Source: CAYPGT01 sp964512985
GTDB lineage: Bacteria; Cyanobacteriota; Vampirovibrionia; LMEP-6097
Direction of reading: 5' to 3'
DNA: 36,762 bases
Assembly: GCA_964512985.1 (NCBI GenBank)
Contig: CAZELI010000023.1
Coordinates: 1 to 36,762, forward strand
Shown: positions 23,265-30,942 of the stretch, piece by piece
Position numbering within the stretch: position 1 is the stretch's first letter
Layout: each line of letters opens with the position of its first letter
The notes under the pieces: model-generated
The model's input: the letters and a program-made list of their open reading frames with translations, nothing else
Databases searched by the model: none
Told to the model about the DNA's origin: nothing
Made by a program: the position numbers and the translations under genes

Positions 23265-23278
23265 TAGGACAAGTCCTA
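23265..23278. promoter_or_regulatory. Short palindrome in the tolC-fmt divergent region
   Basis: TAGGAC-AA-GTCCTA is a perfect 6-bp inverted repeat placed 6 nt before the tolC start codon. GGACAAGTC within it is also the complement of GACTTGTCC at 23315-23323. It could be an operator for tolC or a fragment of the adjacent long inverted repeat. Confidence 0.35.
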
Positions 23279-23312
23279 TATATCTAAGACTGTATAGACG
23301 AGTCAAAGGTTT

Positions 23313-23436
23313 CGACTTGTCCCCAAATTGCCCAGAACTTTGTTATGCTCGCTTCTCGGACTGCTCATTTATGTATAATAAACTCCGCGTCCTCGAAGCT
23401 CGCATGCCTCGTTCTGGACAATTTTGGAACAAGTCG
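23313..23436. repeat. 124-bp imperfect inverted repeat directly upstream of fmt
   Basis: The 26-bp outer arms, 23313-23338 and 23411-23436, match in inverted orientation at 23 of 26 positions (outermost CGACTTGT...CCAGAAC against GTTCTGG...ACAAGTCG). The 72-bp interior is also partly self-complementary (ATGC..GCTTC..GGAC shared on both strands). No transposase is encoded. The right end lies 3 nt before the fmt ATG, so the element makes up the whole upstream region of fmt. Confidence 0.75.
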
Positions 23437-23439
23437 AGT

Positions 23440-24459
23440 ATGTATGAAATAAATATTAAAAAGAAAGTTGTCTTCCTGGGTACTCCAGAGTTTGCAGTGC
23501 CTAGTTTACGGGTTTTAGTGAATGCAGCTGACATAGAAGTTCTAGCGGTTATAACCCAGCCTGATAAAGCTGTGGGACGTAAGCAAGCTATCACTCCACC
23601 ACCAGTTAAAGTTTATGCAGAAGAGCAGGGTATTAAGGTTTACCAACCAGAGAAGATCTCCTTAGATGAACAATTAGTGAAGAATTTAATTGCTTTACAG
23701 CCTGATTTCTTAGTTACTGTGGCTTATGGTCAGATTCTTAAACCTAATATTTTAGATATTGCTCCAGTGGTTAATCTCCATGGAAGTCTCTTGCCTGAGT
23801 TTCGTGGTCCAGCTCCTATGAATTGGATGATAATTCATGGTGATCAAGTTGTGGGTCTTACTACTATGCTTGCTGAGCTTGGTGTCGACACTGGTGCCAT
23901 GTTGCTGAAATATGAAACAGAGCTTGGTGTTAATGAGACTACAGAAGAGCTTGCAGAGCGGCTTGCAGAAGTGGGTGCTGAATTATTATTAAAGACCTTG
24001 CGAGAATTTGATTCAATTAAGCAGCAAGTACAAACTTCTATCACAAGTTCTAGGCAGCTTGCTCCTTTCATGGATAAAAACTTAGGAAGAATAGTTTTCT
24101 CCGATATAGAATTAATTCTAGGTTCAGCTAACCCTAAACAAAGCGAGTTTAAAGTTATACTGCAAAACTCCGCTCAAAACATTCATAACTTAGTGCGTGG
24201 CACCTATCCCTGGCCTGGAGCGTCTTTCATGGATGAGGATCTTCATGTAATAGTTTTAGAAACTCGAGTTGTAGATATAGAGAGTGTGAATACTAGTCCC
24301 GGAGCGATTCATAGCATAGATAAAGTTAAAGGATCTTTCACGGTTCAGTGTCAACAAGGTTTACTTGAAATACTAAGAGTCAAACCTCAAGGCAAAAACG
24401 AAATGAAAGCCCTGGATTGGCTTAATGGTAGACGTTTGAAGATTGGGGATAAAATTTAA
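23440..24459 (+). CDS. fmt: Methionyl-tRNA formyltransferase
   Basis: Fmt formylates the initiator Met-tRNA using 10-formyl-tetrahydrofolate. The N-terminal formyltransferase domain begins KKVVFLGTPEFAVPSLRVL and contains the catalytic block VNLHGSLLPEFRGPAPMNW followed by ELGVDTGAMLL with the essential Asp. The C-terminal OB-like domain is seen from about residue 215 (NLVRGTYPWPGASF). At 339 residues it is slightly longer than the ~315 of E. coli. I use the ATG at 23440 (MYEINIKKK); the frame is open 78 codons further upstream, but that part lies in an inverted repeat and is not protein-like. No Shine-Dalgarno is seen. Confidence 0.95.
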   Translation: MYEINIKKKVVFLGTPEFAVPSLRVLVNAADIEVLAVITQPDKAVGRKQAITPPPVKVYAEEQGIKVYQPEKISLDEQLVKNLIALQPDFLVTVAYGQILKPNILDIAPVVNLHGSLLPEFRGPAPMNWMIIHGDQVVGLTTMLAELGVDTGAMLLKYETELGVNETTEELAERLAEVGAELLLKTLREFDSIKQQVQTSITSSRQLAPFMDKNLGRIVFSDIELILGSANPKQSEFKVILQNSAQNIHNLVRGTYPWPGASFMDEDLHVIVLETRVVDIESVNTSPGAIHSIDKVKGSFTVQCQQGLLEILRVKPQGKNEMKALDWLNGRRLKIGDKI

Positions 24460-24728
24460 GAAGCAGTAGCTCTAGAAGGTTTAAGCATTGCACTCATCAG
24501 ACTTCTCTCATTTTCAGATCTCTCATTGCGCATATTTGCTATTAACTGCGAACCATGCTGTTCTTGTCTAGAAGCTGGTAGGCGTTCTATAGGTGAATTA
24601 GAATTACGTATATGTGCGGAGTGAGATAATGAAGCCGTTTGAGTTGCAGCTCTATCTTGATTACGAGATATCATGGCATTTCTCATAACATCTCCTGCAA
24701 AACTTAAAGCTATTGGCAAAATACTCAT
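24456..24728 (-). CDS. Small hypothetical protein
   Basis: I do not recognise this 90-residue protein. It starts MSILPIALSFAGDVMRNAMI and continues as a polar stretch rich in Ser, Arg, Asn and Gln, ending in LMSAMLKPSRATAS. The opening could be a short amphipathic helix; there is no clear signal peptide. GGGAGA precedes the ATG. The stop codon overlaps that of fmt by four bases (TTAA). It follows the 52-codon gene at 24731-24889 with only 2 nt between, and both are Ala/Asn/Ser-rich, so the two form a small operon. Confidence 0.5.
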   Translation of the reverse strand: MSILPIALSFAGDVMRNAMISRNQDRAATQTASLSHSAHIRNSNSPIERLPASRQEQHGSQLIANMRNERSENERSLMSAMLKPSRATAS

Positions 24729-24730
24729 TT

Positions 24731-24889
24731 CTAGTGCTGTCTCCCGTGAAGTGCACTTAGAGTGTCTCTATTAACTTTATTAGAATTATGATTCATTGTA
24801 TTAGCTTGACCTAATTTAGCGTCTATTGCAGCAGCCATTGACGTGAAAAAATCTGCTGTTAGATTATTGAATTTTACTGAATTAATCAT
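24731..24889 (-). CDS. Very small hypothetical protein (52 aa)
   Basis: This short frame reads MINSVKFNNLTADFFTSMAA, then AIDAKLGQANTMNHNSNKVN and RDTLSALHGRQH, ending in TAG. AGGA stands about 14 nt upstream of the ATG. It has a helix-like N-terminus and a polar Asn-rich tail. Its stop is 2 nt before the start of the next gene, which supports real translation. No family is recognised. Confidence 0.45.
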   Translation of the reverse strand: MINSVKFNNLTADFFTSMAAAIDAKLGQANTMNHNSNKVNRDTLSALHGRQH

Positions 24890-25000
24890 TTCTCAAAATT
24901 TCCTCAAATCTTTAAGAATCTAAACTAATTCTTAAATCTAAAGTAAATATTAACAGCAAGGTCTGATAAAAGCAATATGTATTGACTGTAAATATGTAAA

Positions 25001-25144
25001 TTACATCTCATCGGGTGTCAATTCTTCACCAGGATCATCATGTCCAGGCATAACCTTAGAGAAAACTGTAAAAAACAAAATAGCAATAATAATGAGGATG
25101 GTGAATCCAAATACAACGCCCTTCCACATTCCAGGAAAAATCAT
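25001..25144 (-). CDS. Small single-pass membrane protein (47 aa)
   Basis: The frame reads MIFPGMWKGVVFGFTILIII, then AILFFTVFSKVMPGHDDPGE and ELTPDEM, ending in TAA. Residues 9-28 form one clear transmembrane helix; the last 17 residues are acidic and probably face one side of the membrane. An extended -10 box (TGTTAGAAT) ends 6 nt before the ATG, so the transcript would be leaderless. A membrane peptide of this composition with its own promoter is unlikely to be chance, but the function is unknown. Confidence 0.6.
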   Translation of the reverse strand: MIFPGMWKGVVFGFTILIIIAILFFTVFSKVMPGHDDPGEELTPDEM

Positions 25145-25150
25145 AGTTTT

Positions 25151-25159
25151 ATTCTAACA
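25151..25159 (-). promoter_or_regulatory. Candidate extended -10 promoter of the 47-aa membrane protein gene
   Basis: On the minus strand TGTTAGAAT (25159-25151) is followed by AAAACT and the ATG at 25144. The start of transcription should fall at or next to the start codon. Confidence 0.45.
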
Positions 25160-25184
25160 TCAATACGAACAAGTACTCACAAGC

Positions 25185-25295
25185 CGTCATCCCGAGGAGT
25201 CCACGAAGTGGACGACGTCGGGATCCACTACTTCGCATAGTCTATTAATGAGAGTGGATCCTTACGGTCGGGCTTCGCCCTCCCTCAGGATGACG
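25185..25295. repeat. Full-length inverted-repeat element (REP-doublet-like), copy 2
   Basis: A 45-bp unit (25185-25229) and an inverted 43-bp unit (25253-25295) flank a 23-bp spacer. The whole is copy 1 (2625-2727) turned around: the 43-bp units differ at one base, and the 45-bp units share their ends and centre but have different tip stems (TCCAC-GAA-GTGGA here, GCC-GAA-GGC in copy 1), with pairing kept. The 43-bp unit is translated as the end of the protoporphyrinogen oxidase gene, and the stop codon lies in the spacer. Confidence 0.92.
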
Positions 25296-26633
25296 GGGCG
25301 TAGACTTAAGTGATATTTGCGATTGTTCAAAGCTTTGTTTGATAGTATCCGCTAAACTCACACCACCTATATAATTCCCGATTAATGTTAATCCAGGTAA
25401 CTTCACTAACTCTTCATTGATATTCTCTATGATTGTTTCGTAGCCAATATTGTATTGAGGAATAGCCTTCTGGATGAATTTACTATCTATTAATTGGAAA
25501 TCATTCACTTCTAATGCCTTATTAGTATAGGGTTGAAGAATTTCTATCTGCTCGCTAGAAACGGCTTCCCAAGAGTTGTTACGCGCAAAGCTCAAGAACA
25601 AATATTCGCTATCTAGATTACGCTCCTTAAATAACTGGGAAGAGAAAATAGTACCTAATGTTGATTTATTCTCCATGCCATTGATATAACCAAAGGCATC
25701 AAGCATAGTATGACCCTTAGGAGTAAATAAATCTTTCGCTAAAGTATAGGCAAAGAGCGAGATAGGAGCATAGTAGATAGAATTAAGTCCCTGAGCTAGT
25801 TTGGGAGAAAGAGTTTCTAGCAGATCAGCAGCTTGGAATGCCTTAGTCGCTATAACTAAATTAGCTGCATGGATTGTTTCACCATTGATCTCAAGCCTGA
25901 AACCATCATCGGATAACTTTATTATTTTAGTATCCGCGTTTAATAATATATTATCCCAGCCAAGATAGTCAGCTAGAGAGGTGCAGAAGCTTTGCATGCC
26001 GTTTCTGAAGGAACAGGTAGCAAGTGGCTGGGTGACTGAGTGGCTGGATGACTGAGTAATTAGTCCTTTGATTATTGAGCCAGTTTTTCTTTCAGCTTCG
26101 TAGAGTTTGCTGAGAGCAGATTTGGCAGAGAGTTGACGAGCATCACCCGCCCAGACACCCTGCAAGGCATATGAAAATAAATCTGCAAGCTCAGTAGTAA
26201 AGCGTCTTGAGATAAAGTTATAGATTGACTCGTCGTTACTTGTAGGTTGATTTCTCTTAAAGGGTTCTGCTAGGAAAGAGAGTTTAGTGCTTAAGCTTAA
26301 TAAATCAGAGAAAATTAATTCCCGAGGTCCTACTGCTTTAAGTTTCTGCTTAGAATAGAGATAGCGCTTGGAATCTTTAAAGCTATGACTGAGGACTTGA
26401 TCCCTGAAGCCAATAGTATCTATCATCTCTTCTAGTCCTAGACAGCGATTCATAAACGAATTAGGACCTAATTCATAGATAGAATTCTTGTATTGAAAAC
26501 TTTTCCAATTACCGCCTACTTGGTCTGAGCTTTCGACTAGTAAGAACTTAATCCCTGCTTGTTTAAGTTTATAAGCGAAGCTGAGACCAGCGATGCCAGC
26601 ACCAATAATGACATAGCTGTAGCTTTGTGCCAT
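25245..26633 (-). CDS. hemY: Protoporphyrinogen oxidase (oxygen-dependent, HemY/PPOX type)
   Basis: This FAD enzyme oxidises protoporphyrinogen IX to protoporphyrin IX in haem synthesis. The dinucleotide fold is VIIGAGIAGLSFAYKL (GAGIAG at 11-16), followed by ELGPNSFM and the family block LQGVWAGDARQLSAKSALSK, then ERKTGSIIKG. A second FAD-contact region near the C-terminus reads LTLIGNYIGGVSLADTIKQS. The length of 462 residues is normal, but residues 447-462 (RHPEGGRSPTVRIHSH) are encoded by a palindromic repeat, so the original stop has been lost and replaced. The start is the ATG at 26633, 7 nt after a TATTAT box. It is also named hemG in some schemes. Confidence 0.9.
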   Translation of the reverse strand: MAQSYSYVIIGAGIAGLSFAYKLKQAGIKFLLVESSDQVGGNWKSFQYKNSIYELGPNSFMNRCLGLEEMIDTIGFRDQVLSHSFKDSKRYLYSKQKLKAVGPRELIFSDLLSLSTKLSFLAEPFKRNQPTSNDESIYNFISRRFTTELADLFSYALQGVWAGDARQLSAKSALSKLYEAERKTGSIIKGLITQSSSHSVTQPLATCSFRNGMQSFCTSLADYLGWDNILLNADTKIIKLSDDGFRLEINGETIHAANLVIATKAFQAADLLETLSPKLAQGLNSIYYAPISLFAYTLAKDLFTPKGHTMLDAFGYINGMENKSTLGTIFSSQLFKERNLDSEYLFLSFARNNSWEAVSSEQIEILQPYTNKALEVNDFQLIDSKFIQKAIPQYNIGYETIIENINEELVKLPGLTLIGNYIGGVSLADTIKQSFEQSQISLKSTPRHPEGGRSPTVRIHSH

Positions 26634-26640
26634 GTAATTA

Positions 26641-26646
26641 ATAATA
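26641..26646 (-). promoter_or_regulatory. Candidate -10 box for hemY
   Basis: TATTAT on the minus strand ends 7 nt before the hemY ATG, so transcription would begin at about the start codon. No Shine-Dalgarno and no good -35 are visible. Confidence 0.3.
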
Positions 26647-26657
26647 GCAGGATCAAC

Positions 26658-28637
26658 CTAGCTTCTTATTTCAAGGATTCTTTGCACTGCTTCAGACCAA
26701 TTACCATCGCGGTCTTGTATCAGTAATGAAATTCTATGGAAGCCTGAGCTTAATTGATTTAAATCTAAACCTCTCTGTTCACTAACAGTGCCGTCAATAT
26801 TAGAAACCCACTTAAAGGATTTAACTTCGGGTTTAGTGATTCCTGGTAAGCCAGCGTATAATTTATCTTGGCGTTTTTTGATTCTGAATTTTAAATTATT
26901 GATACCAGCAGGAGTAATTTGATTAGTTGCTACTACATCTAGAATCTTAAATACTGGCTCAGACCAATGTCCCTGAGAGTCTTCAACGCGAACAGAAATA
27001 ACGTGAGAACCAAGGCTGAGACTACTGGTATTAAAACTTTCCTGAGTGCTTAGAAGTCCATCACGATCTGATTTCCATTCGTAAGCAATAATATTGGCTA
27101 CTGAGTCACTGGCTTGAGCGCTTATGCTGACTGGGTTTCCAGCTACAACTCTAGCTGGCATAGTTATGTTATCCACTTGTGCTGGGAATTGAATATCAGC
27201 GCTAAGTCCGCCAATAGTATCGCCAGAATCTTTATATCGTTTAAATAAGGTCTCTGTTGCTGAGCTGATTAATAATGATTCAACTTCCTCAGGATCAGCT
27301 TTCTGTAGTTTATTTTTGGCTTTGATTAAAGCAGCTACTCCTGCAACACAAGGTGATGCCATAGAAGTACCGCTCTTGTATTCGTATTGATTACCTGGAG
27401 TCGTGCTTAATATCCAAGTGCCTGGTGCTGCTATATCAACCCAATCACCATAATTAGAGAAGGCAGATTGAGTGTTGTCATTGTCGAGAGCCCCGACTGA
27501 AATCACCACAGGGAGCGCTGCTGGATAAGTAGGAGTAGAACGAGTAGAGTTGCCAGCAGCAGCTACTAATACGATGCCTAGTTTATCAGCGAGATTCAGT
27601 ATATCTTCTAGGACATTTAACTCTGCTCCTGCAAAGCTCATATTAATTACATCCGCGTTGTTATTAATTGCATAGGTAAGCGCATCTATAATATCGCTGG
27701 TCTTTAAACTGGCAGAGAATCCAGTCGAGTAGCCAGCTCTAATAGGCATGATTTTGGCAAGGGGGGCTATGCCACTGATACCTTTAGCATTGTTTTCTAC
27801 GGCAGCGATAATTCCAGCGACATGAGTTCCATGACCATTACGATCACTTGGATCATTGTCTTCATTAGAACAATCTTCATTACTCATACAACTGAATCCA
27901 CCATCTTTCACAAAATCCCAACCACGAATATCATCTATAAATCCATTGGCATCATCATCAATGCCGTTATTAGGAATTTCTTTTGTGTTAACCCAGATAT
28001 TTGCAGCTAAATCTTCATGTGTATAATCTACACCTGTGTCAATGACTGCGACTACCACACCTTCACCTTTGGTATAAGCCCAAAGCTTTTCTGGTTGAAT
28101 ATAAGTCAACGCCCACTGTTTATCGTACTGAGGATCACTGGGTTTACTAGAACTAGTTTCACTAATCTCATAGATATAGTTAGGGTAAACTGCTTCGATT
28201 TGATAATTTTGGTTTTGATAATGTTCTCTATTGAGTCTGTAGATTAGCTTCTGTAGATTTTTCTTGCTTAGCTTATGGTCTAACTTAACGGTGACAACTT
28301 CGTTTTTAAGTTTATGTTTTTTGAGCTTATGGGCTTTTTTGTAGCGGGCATGTTTCTTGTGCTTAAGTTTTAGATTAGGTTTGATATCTTCTTGTAATTT
28401 GTAACTTCCTACTAATTCATCTATGAAATCCTCTTCTGGATTGGTACTAGCATCTGTAGAGCTAGTCTCTGCTGCTAGCTGAGCTACTTTCTCCACTTTC
28501 TTGTAACAGATAATGATTTCATCGCTAATGTAGTCTGCTCTCTCACTTGCTTCTACGGGCCTTGCAATATATGTTAATTGCATGATTAAAGCAACGATGA
28601 CGCCAAGTATTCTGGATTTATTAACTAAAATGTGCAT
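26658..28637 (-). CDS. Secreted subtilisin-family (S8) serine protease
   Basis: The 659-residue precursor has a signal peptide (about residues 1-30, ending RPVEA), a propeptide with a His/Lys-rich run (88-112), and the S8 catalytic domain. The triad is Asp200 (VAVIDTGVDYTHEDL), His269 (RNGHGTHVAG) and Ser425 (SGTSMASPCVAG), with oxyanion Asn363 (AAGNS). An Asp/Asn/Cys-rich insertion at 249-266 precedes the catalytic His. Two C-terminal beta-sandwich repeats follow (about 500-570 and 580-659), each with EW/KWxSxxDG and a GxHxIxLxVxDxxGxWSE pattern, similar to PKD-like modules. It is presumably exported and processed. Its stop lies 24 nt before hemY. Confidence 0.93.
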   Translation of the reverse strand: MHILVNKSRILGVIVALIMQLTYIARPVEASERADYISDEIIICYKKVEKVAQLAAETSSTDASTNPEEDFIDELVGSYKLQEDIKPNLKLKHKKHARYKKAHKLKKHKLKNEVVTVKLDHKLSKKNLQKLIYRLNREHYQNQNYQIEAVYPNYIYEISETSSSKPSDPQYDKQWALTYIQPEKLWAYTKGEGVVVAVIDTGVDYTHEDLAANIWVNTKEIPNNGIDDDANGFIDDIRGWDFVKDGGFSCMSNEDCSNEDNDPSDRNGHGTHVAGIIAAVENNAKGISGIAPLAKIMPIRAGYSTGFSASLKTSDIIDALTYAINNNADVINMSFAGAELNVLEDILNLADKLGIVLVAAAGNSTRSTPTYPAALPVVISVGALDNDNTQSAFSNYGDWVDIAAPGTWILSTTPGNQYEYKSGTSMASPCVAGVAALIKAKNKLQKADPEEVESLLISSATETLFKRYKDSGDTIGGLSADIQFPAQVDNITMPARVVAGNPVSISAQASDSVANIIAYEWKSDRDGLLSTQESFNTSSLSLGSHVISVRVEDSQGHWSEPVFKILDVVATNQITPAGINNLKFRIKKRQDKLYAGLPGITKPEVKSFKWVSNIDGTVSEQRGLDLNQLSSGFHRISLLIQDRDGNWSEAVQRILEIRS

Positions 28638-28695
28638 TTGGAGCCCAATCGGATAAAGTCCTTATCTGAGGTTGGACCCGAAGCAGCTTGCTAGC

Positions 28696-28727
28696 AGACC
28701 TGATAAACGTAGTATTTATGCGGGTCT
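28696..28727. other. Hairpin in the subtilase-groES gap
   Basis: The 323-bp gap between the subtilase and groES starts holds a hairpin pairing AGACC and ATAAA with TTTAT and GGGTCT, and a nearby GACCCG that can pair with CGGGTC instead. It looks like a worn relative of the first hairpin of the paired-hairpin repeats, or a leader structure of the subtilase mRNA. I find no CIRCE (TTAGCACTC-N9-GAGTGCTAA) in the gap. Confidence 0.4.
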
Positions 28728-28902
28728 TTATAGTTCTGGTGGACTAAGTTTTAGGCTGAAAAATTCAAATGATCTAGAATATTTAGTCAGTCAACAATGC
28801 TTCTAGACTAAATTAATCGGGAGGCTCTAGGTCAGTTGCAGGAGAGTTGCTCTTTAGGAATATTTAATTAATATTAATAACTTTTTTGTGACTTTCTTGG
28901 CG

Positions 28903-28911
28903 TGATAAAAT
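28903..28911 (+). promoter_or_regulatory. Candidate extended -10 promoter for groES-groEL
   Basis: TGATAAAAT at 28903-28911 is an extended -10 box about 50 nt before the groES ATG, leaving a conventional leader with a strong Shine-Dalgarno (ATGGAGGTAA). The heat-shock control element is not evident. Confidence 0.45.
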
Positions 28912-28960
28912 CAAGGCTGGGATTAGAGAAACCCTATATTTCCATGGAGGTAATTAAAAT

Positions 28961-29278
28961 ATGGCGACAGTAGAAGCTAAAAAGACAACTAGAAAACTTA
29001 AGCCCTTGAACGATAAGGTTATTGTTCAAAAGGCAAGCGCTGAAGAGAAAACTGAAGGTGGTATTTATTTACCTAGCAGTTCACAAGAAAAACCTGTTGA
29101 AGGAATTGTACTTGCAGTGGGACCTGGTAATGCTAATGATAAAGGTGAAAGACAAGCATTGCAGATTAAAGAAGGCGATAGAGTACTTTATTCTAAGTAT
29201 TCTGGCACTGAGATTAAACAAGACGGTAAAGAGTTATTAATTATTGCTGAGAAGGATGTTCTTGCAATAATCGAATAA
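28961..29278 (+). CDS. groES: Co-chaperonin GroES
   Basis: GroES is the heptameric lid of the GroEL folding chamber. The sequence LKPLNDKVIVQKASAEEKTEGGIYLP is the family's opening, with the mobile loop around residues 28-42, and GDRVLYSKYSGTEIKQDG near the C-terminus. At 105 residues it has about ten extra residues at the N-terminus (MATVEAKKTTR), compared with the usual 95-97. A very strong ribosome-binding site (GGAGG) precedes the ATG. groEL follows after 29 nt. Confidence 0.97.
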   Translation: MATVEAKKTTRKLKPLNDKVIVQKASAEEKTEGGIYLPSSSQEKPVEGIVLAVGPGNANDKGERQALQIKEGDRVLYSKYSGTEIKQDGKELLIIAEKDVLAIIE

Positions 29279-29307
29279 TTCTAAATAGTAAACAAGGAGA
29301 TATTAAA

Positions 29308-30939
29308 ATGGCGAAGAAAATTTTGCGTAAAGATGAAGCTAGAAGAGCGTTAGCTAACGGAGTTCAAACAGTTGCAGACATAGTTGCAGTAACACTTGGA
29401 CCTGCTGGTAGAAACGTAGTTCTAGAGAAAAAGTTCGGTGCACCTCAGTCAATTCGTGATGGTGTGACTATTGTGAAGGAAATAACAGAACTAGAAGATC
29501 AATTCGAGAGTGCTGGTGCAGCTTTGATCAAAGAAGCAGCTACTAGAACTAACGATGTCGCTGGTGACGGTACTACTACAGCAACAGTGCTTGCAGGCGC
29601 GGTTGTAGAAGCTGGTATGAGACACTTAGCTGCTAGAGCTAATCCTGTACTTCTTAAGAAAGGTATGGATAAAGCGACTCTAATGGTTATAGAAGAGTTC
29701 AAGCAAATGGCTAAAGAGATTAAGTCATCTAGAGATATAGAGCAAGTAGCTACTATCTCAGCTGCTAACGATTCAGAAGTAGGTAAGCTTATCGCTGAAG
29801 CTATGGAGAAAGTTGGTAGAGAAGGTGTGATCACTGTAGAAGAATCTAAATCTACTAGTACTGAACTTGAAGTGGTAGAAGGTATGCAGTTTGATAAAGG
29901 CTACATCTCCCCTTACTTTGTAACTGATTCAGAAAGAATGCAAGCTAATCTAGAAGATGCTTTCGTACTTTGTGTAGACAAGAAGATCAATATTACTCAA
30001 GATTTGATTCCTACACTTGAAGCAGTAGCTAGATCTGGTAGACCACTACTGATCATTGCAGAAGATGTTGAAGGTGAGGCACTTGCTGCTTTAGTAATCA
30101 ATAATCTTCGTCAAGTGATCAAGGCTTGTGCTGTTAAAGCTCCAGGATTTGGTGATAGACGTAAAGCAATGCTTCAGGATATAGCGATACTTACTGGTGC
30201 TAAGGTCATCTCTGATGATCTTGATATGCAACTTGATAAGATCACTCTTGAAGATTTAGGACGTGCCCGTAAAGTAGTAGTTAGCAAAGACAAAACTGTT
30301 ATCGTTGCTAATGACAATACTAAAGGAGCTGTTCAAGCTAGAATCGCTCAGATCGAAAAACAAATCTCTGAGAGCGATTCAGACTATGATAAAGAGAAAC
30401 TACAAGAACGCAAAGCTAAACTTTGTGGTGGTGTAGCTGTAATTAAAGTAGGTGCTGCAACTGAGCCTGAGCTTAAAGACAAGAAGCTTAGACTTGAAGA
30501 TGCACTTAATGCAACTAGAGCTGCTGTAGAAGAAGGTATCATCCCTGGTGGTGGTACTACTCAAGTTAAAGCATCTAAGAAATTAGAAGCTAGACTCTCT
30601 GAGTTTGAAGGTGAAGAAAGACTTGGTGCTGAAATAATTGTTCAAGCTCTTCGTAAACCAACAATGCAGATAGCTAACAACGCTGGCTTCTCTGGTGAAG
30701 TAGTAATCGAAAGAGTACTTTCTGAGAAAGCTAACATTGGTTTCAATGCTGCAGTAGGACAATACGTAGATATGTTCGATGCTGGTATTGTTGATCCAGT
30801 AAAAGTTAGTCGTGTAGCACTTCAGAACGCTGTATCAGTAGCAGGTCAAATCCTTCTTACTGACGCTGTTGTTGTTGAAATTAAAGAAGAAAGCGCAGGA
30901 ATGCCAGCTGGTGCAGGAATGCACGGTATGGGCATGTAA
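29308..30939 (+). CDS. groEL: Chaperonin GroEL
   Basis: This is the 60-kDa chaperonin that encloses unfolded proteins together with GroES. The ATP-site blocks are VTLGPAGRNV, the DGVTIVKEI segment and AGDGTTTATVLAGA, and the later GIIPGGGTTQ is also typical. The length of 543 residues and the C-terminal Gly/Met repeats (AGMPAGAGMHGMGM) are standard. Codon use is visibly more regular than in neighbouring genes, as expected for a very abundant protein. AAGGAG lies just before the ATG. A structured region and a strong terminator follow. Confidence 0.98.
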   Translation: MAKKILRKDEARRALANGVQTVADIVAVTLGPAGRNVVLEKKFGAPQSIRDGVTIVKEITELEDQFESAGAALIKEAATRTNDVAGDGTTTATVLAGAVVEAGMRHLAARANPVLLKKGMDKATLMVIEEFKQMAKEIKSSRDIEQVATISAANDSEVGKLIAEAMEKVGREGVITVEESKSTSTELEVVEGMQFDKGYISPYFVTDSERMQANLEDAFVLCVDKKINITQDLIPTLEAVARSGRPLLIIAEDVEGEALAALVINNLRQVIKACAVKAPGFGDRRKAMLQDIAILTGAKVISDDLDMQLDKITLEDLGRARKVVVSKDKTVIVANDNTKGAVQARIAQIEKQISESDSDYDKEKLQERKAKLCGGVAVIKVGAATEPELKDKKLRLEDALNATRAAVEEGIIPGGGTTQVKASKKLEARLSEFEGEERLGAEIIVQALRKPTMQIANNAGFSGEVVIERVLSEKANIGFNAAVGQYVDMFDAGIVDPVKVSRVALQNAVSVAGQILLTDAVVVEIKEESAGMPAGAGMHGMGM

Positions 30940-30942
30940 TTT

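Noticed and set aside
23206..23439. 78-codon upstream extension of fmt
   Set aside because: It lies in the inverted repeat and overlaps the tolC start; the Fmt domain begins just after the ATG at 23440.
28638..28960. CIRCE (HrcA operator) upstream of groES
   Set aside because: No TTAGCACTC-N9-GAGTGCTAA or close variant is present.
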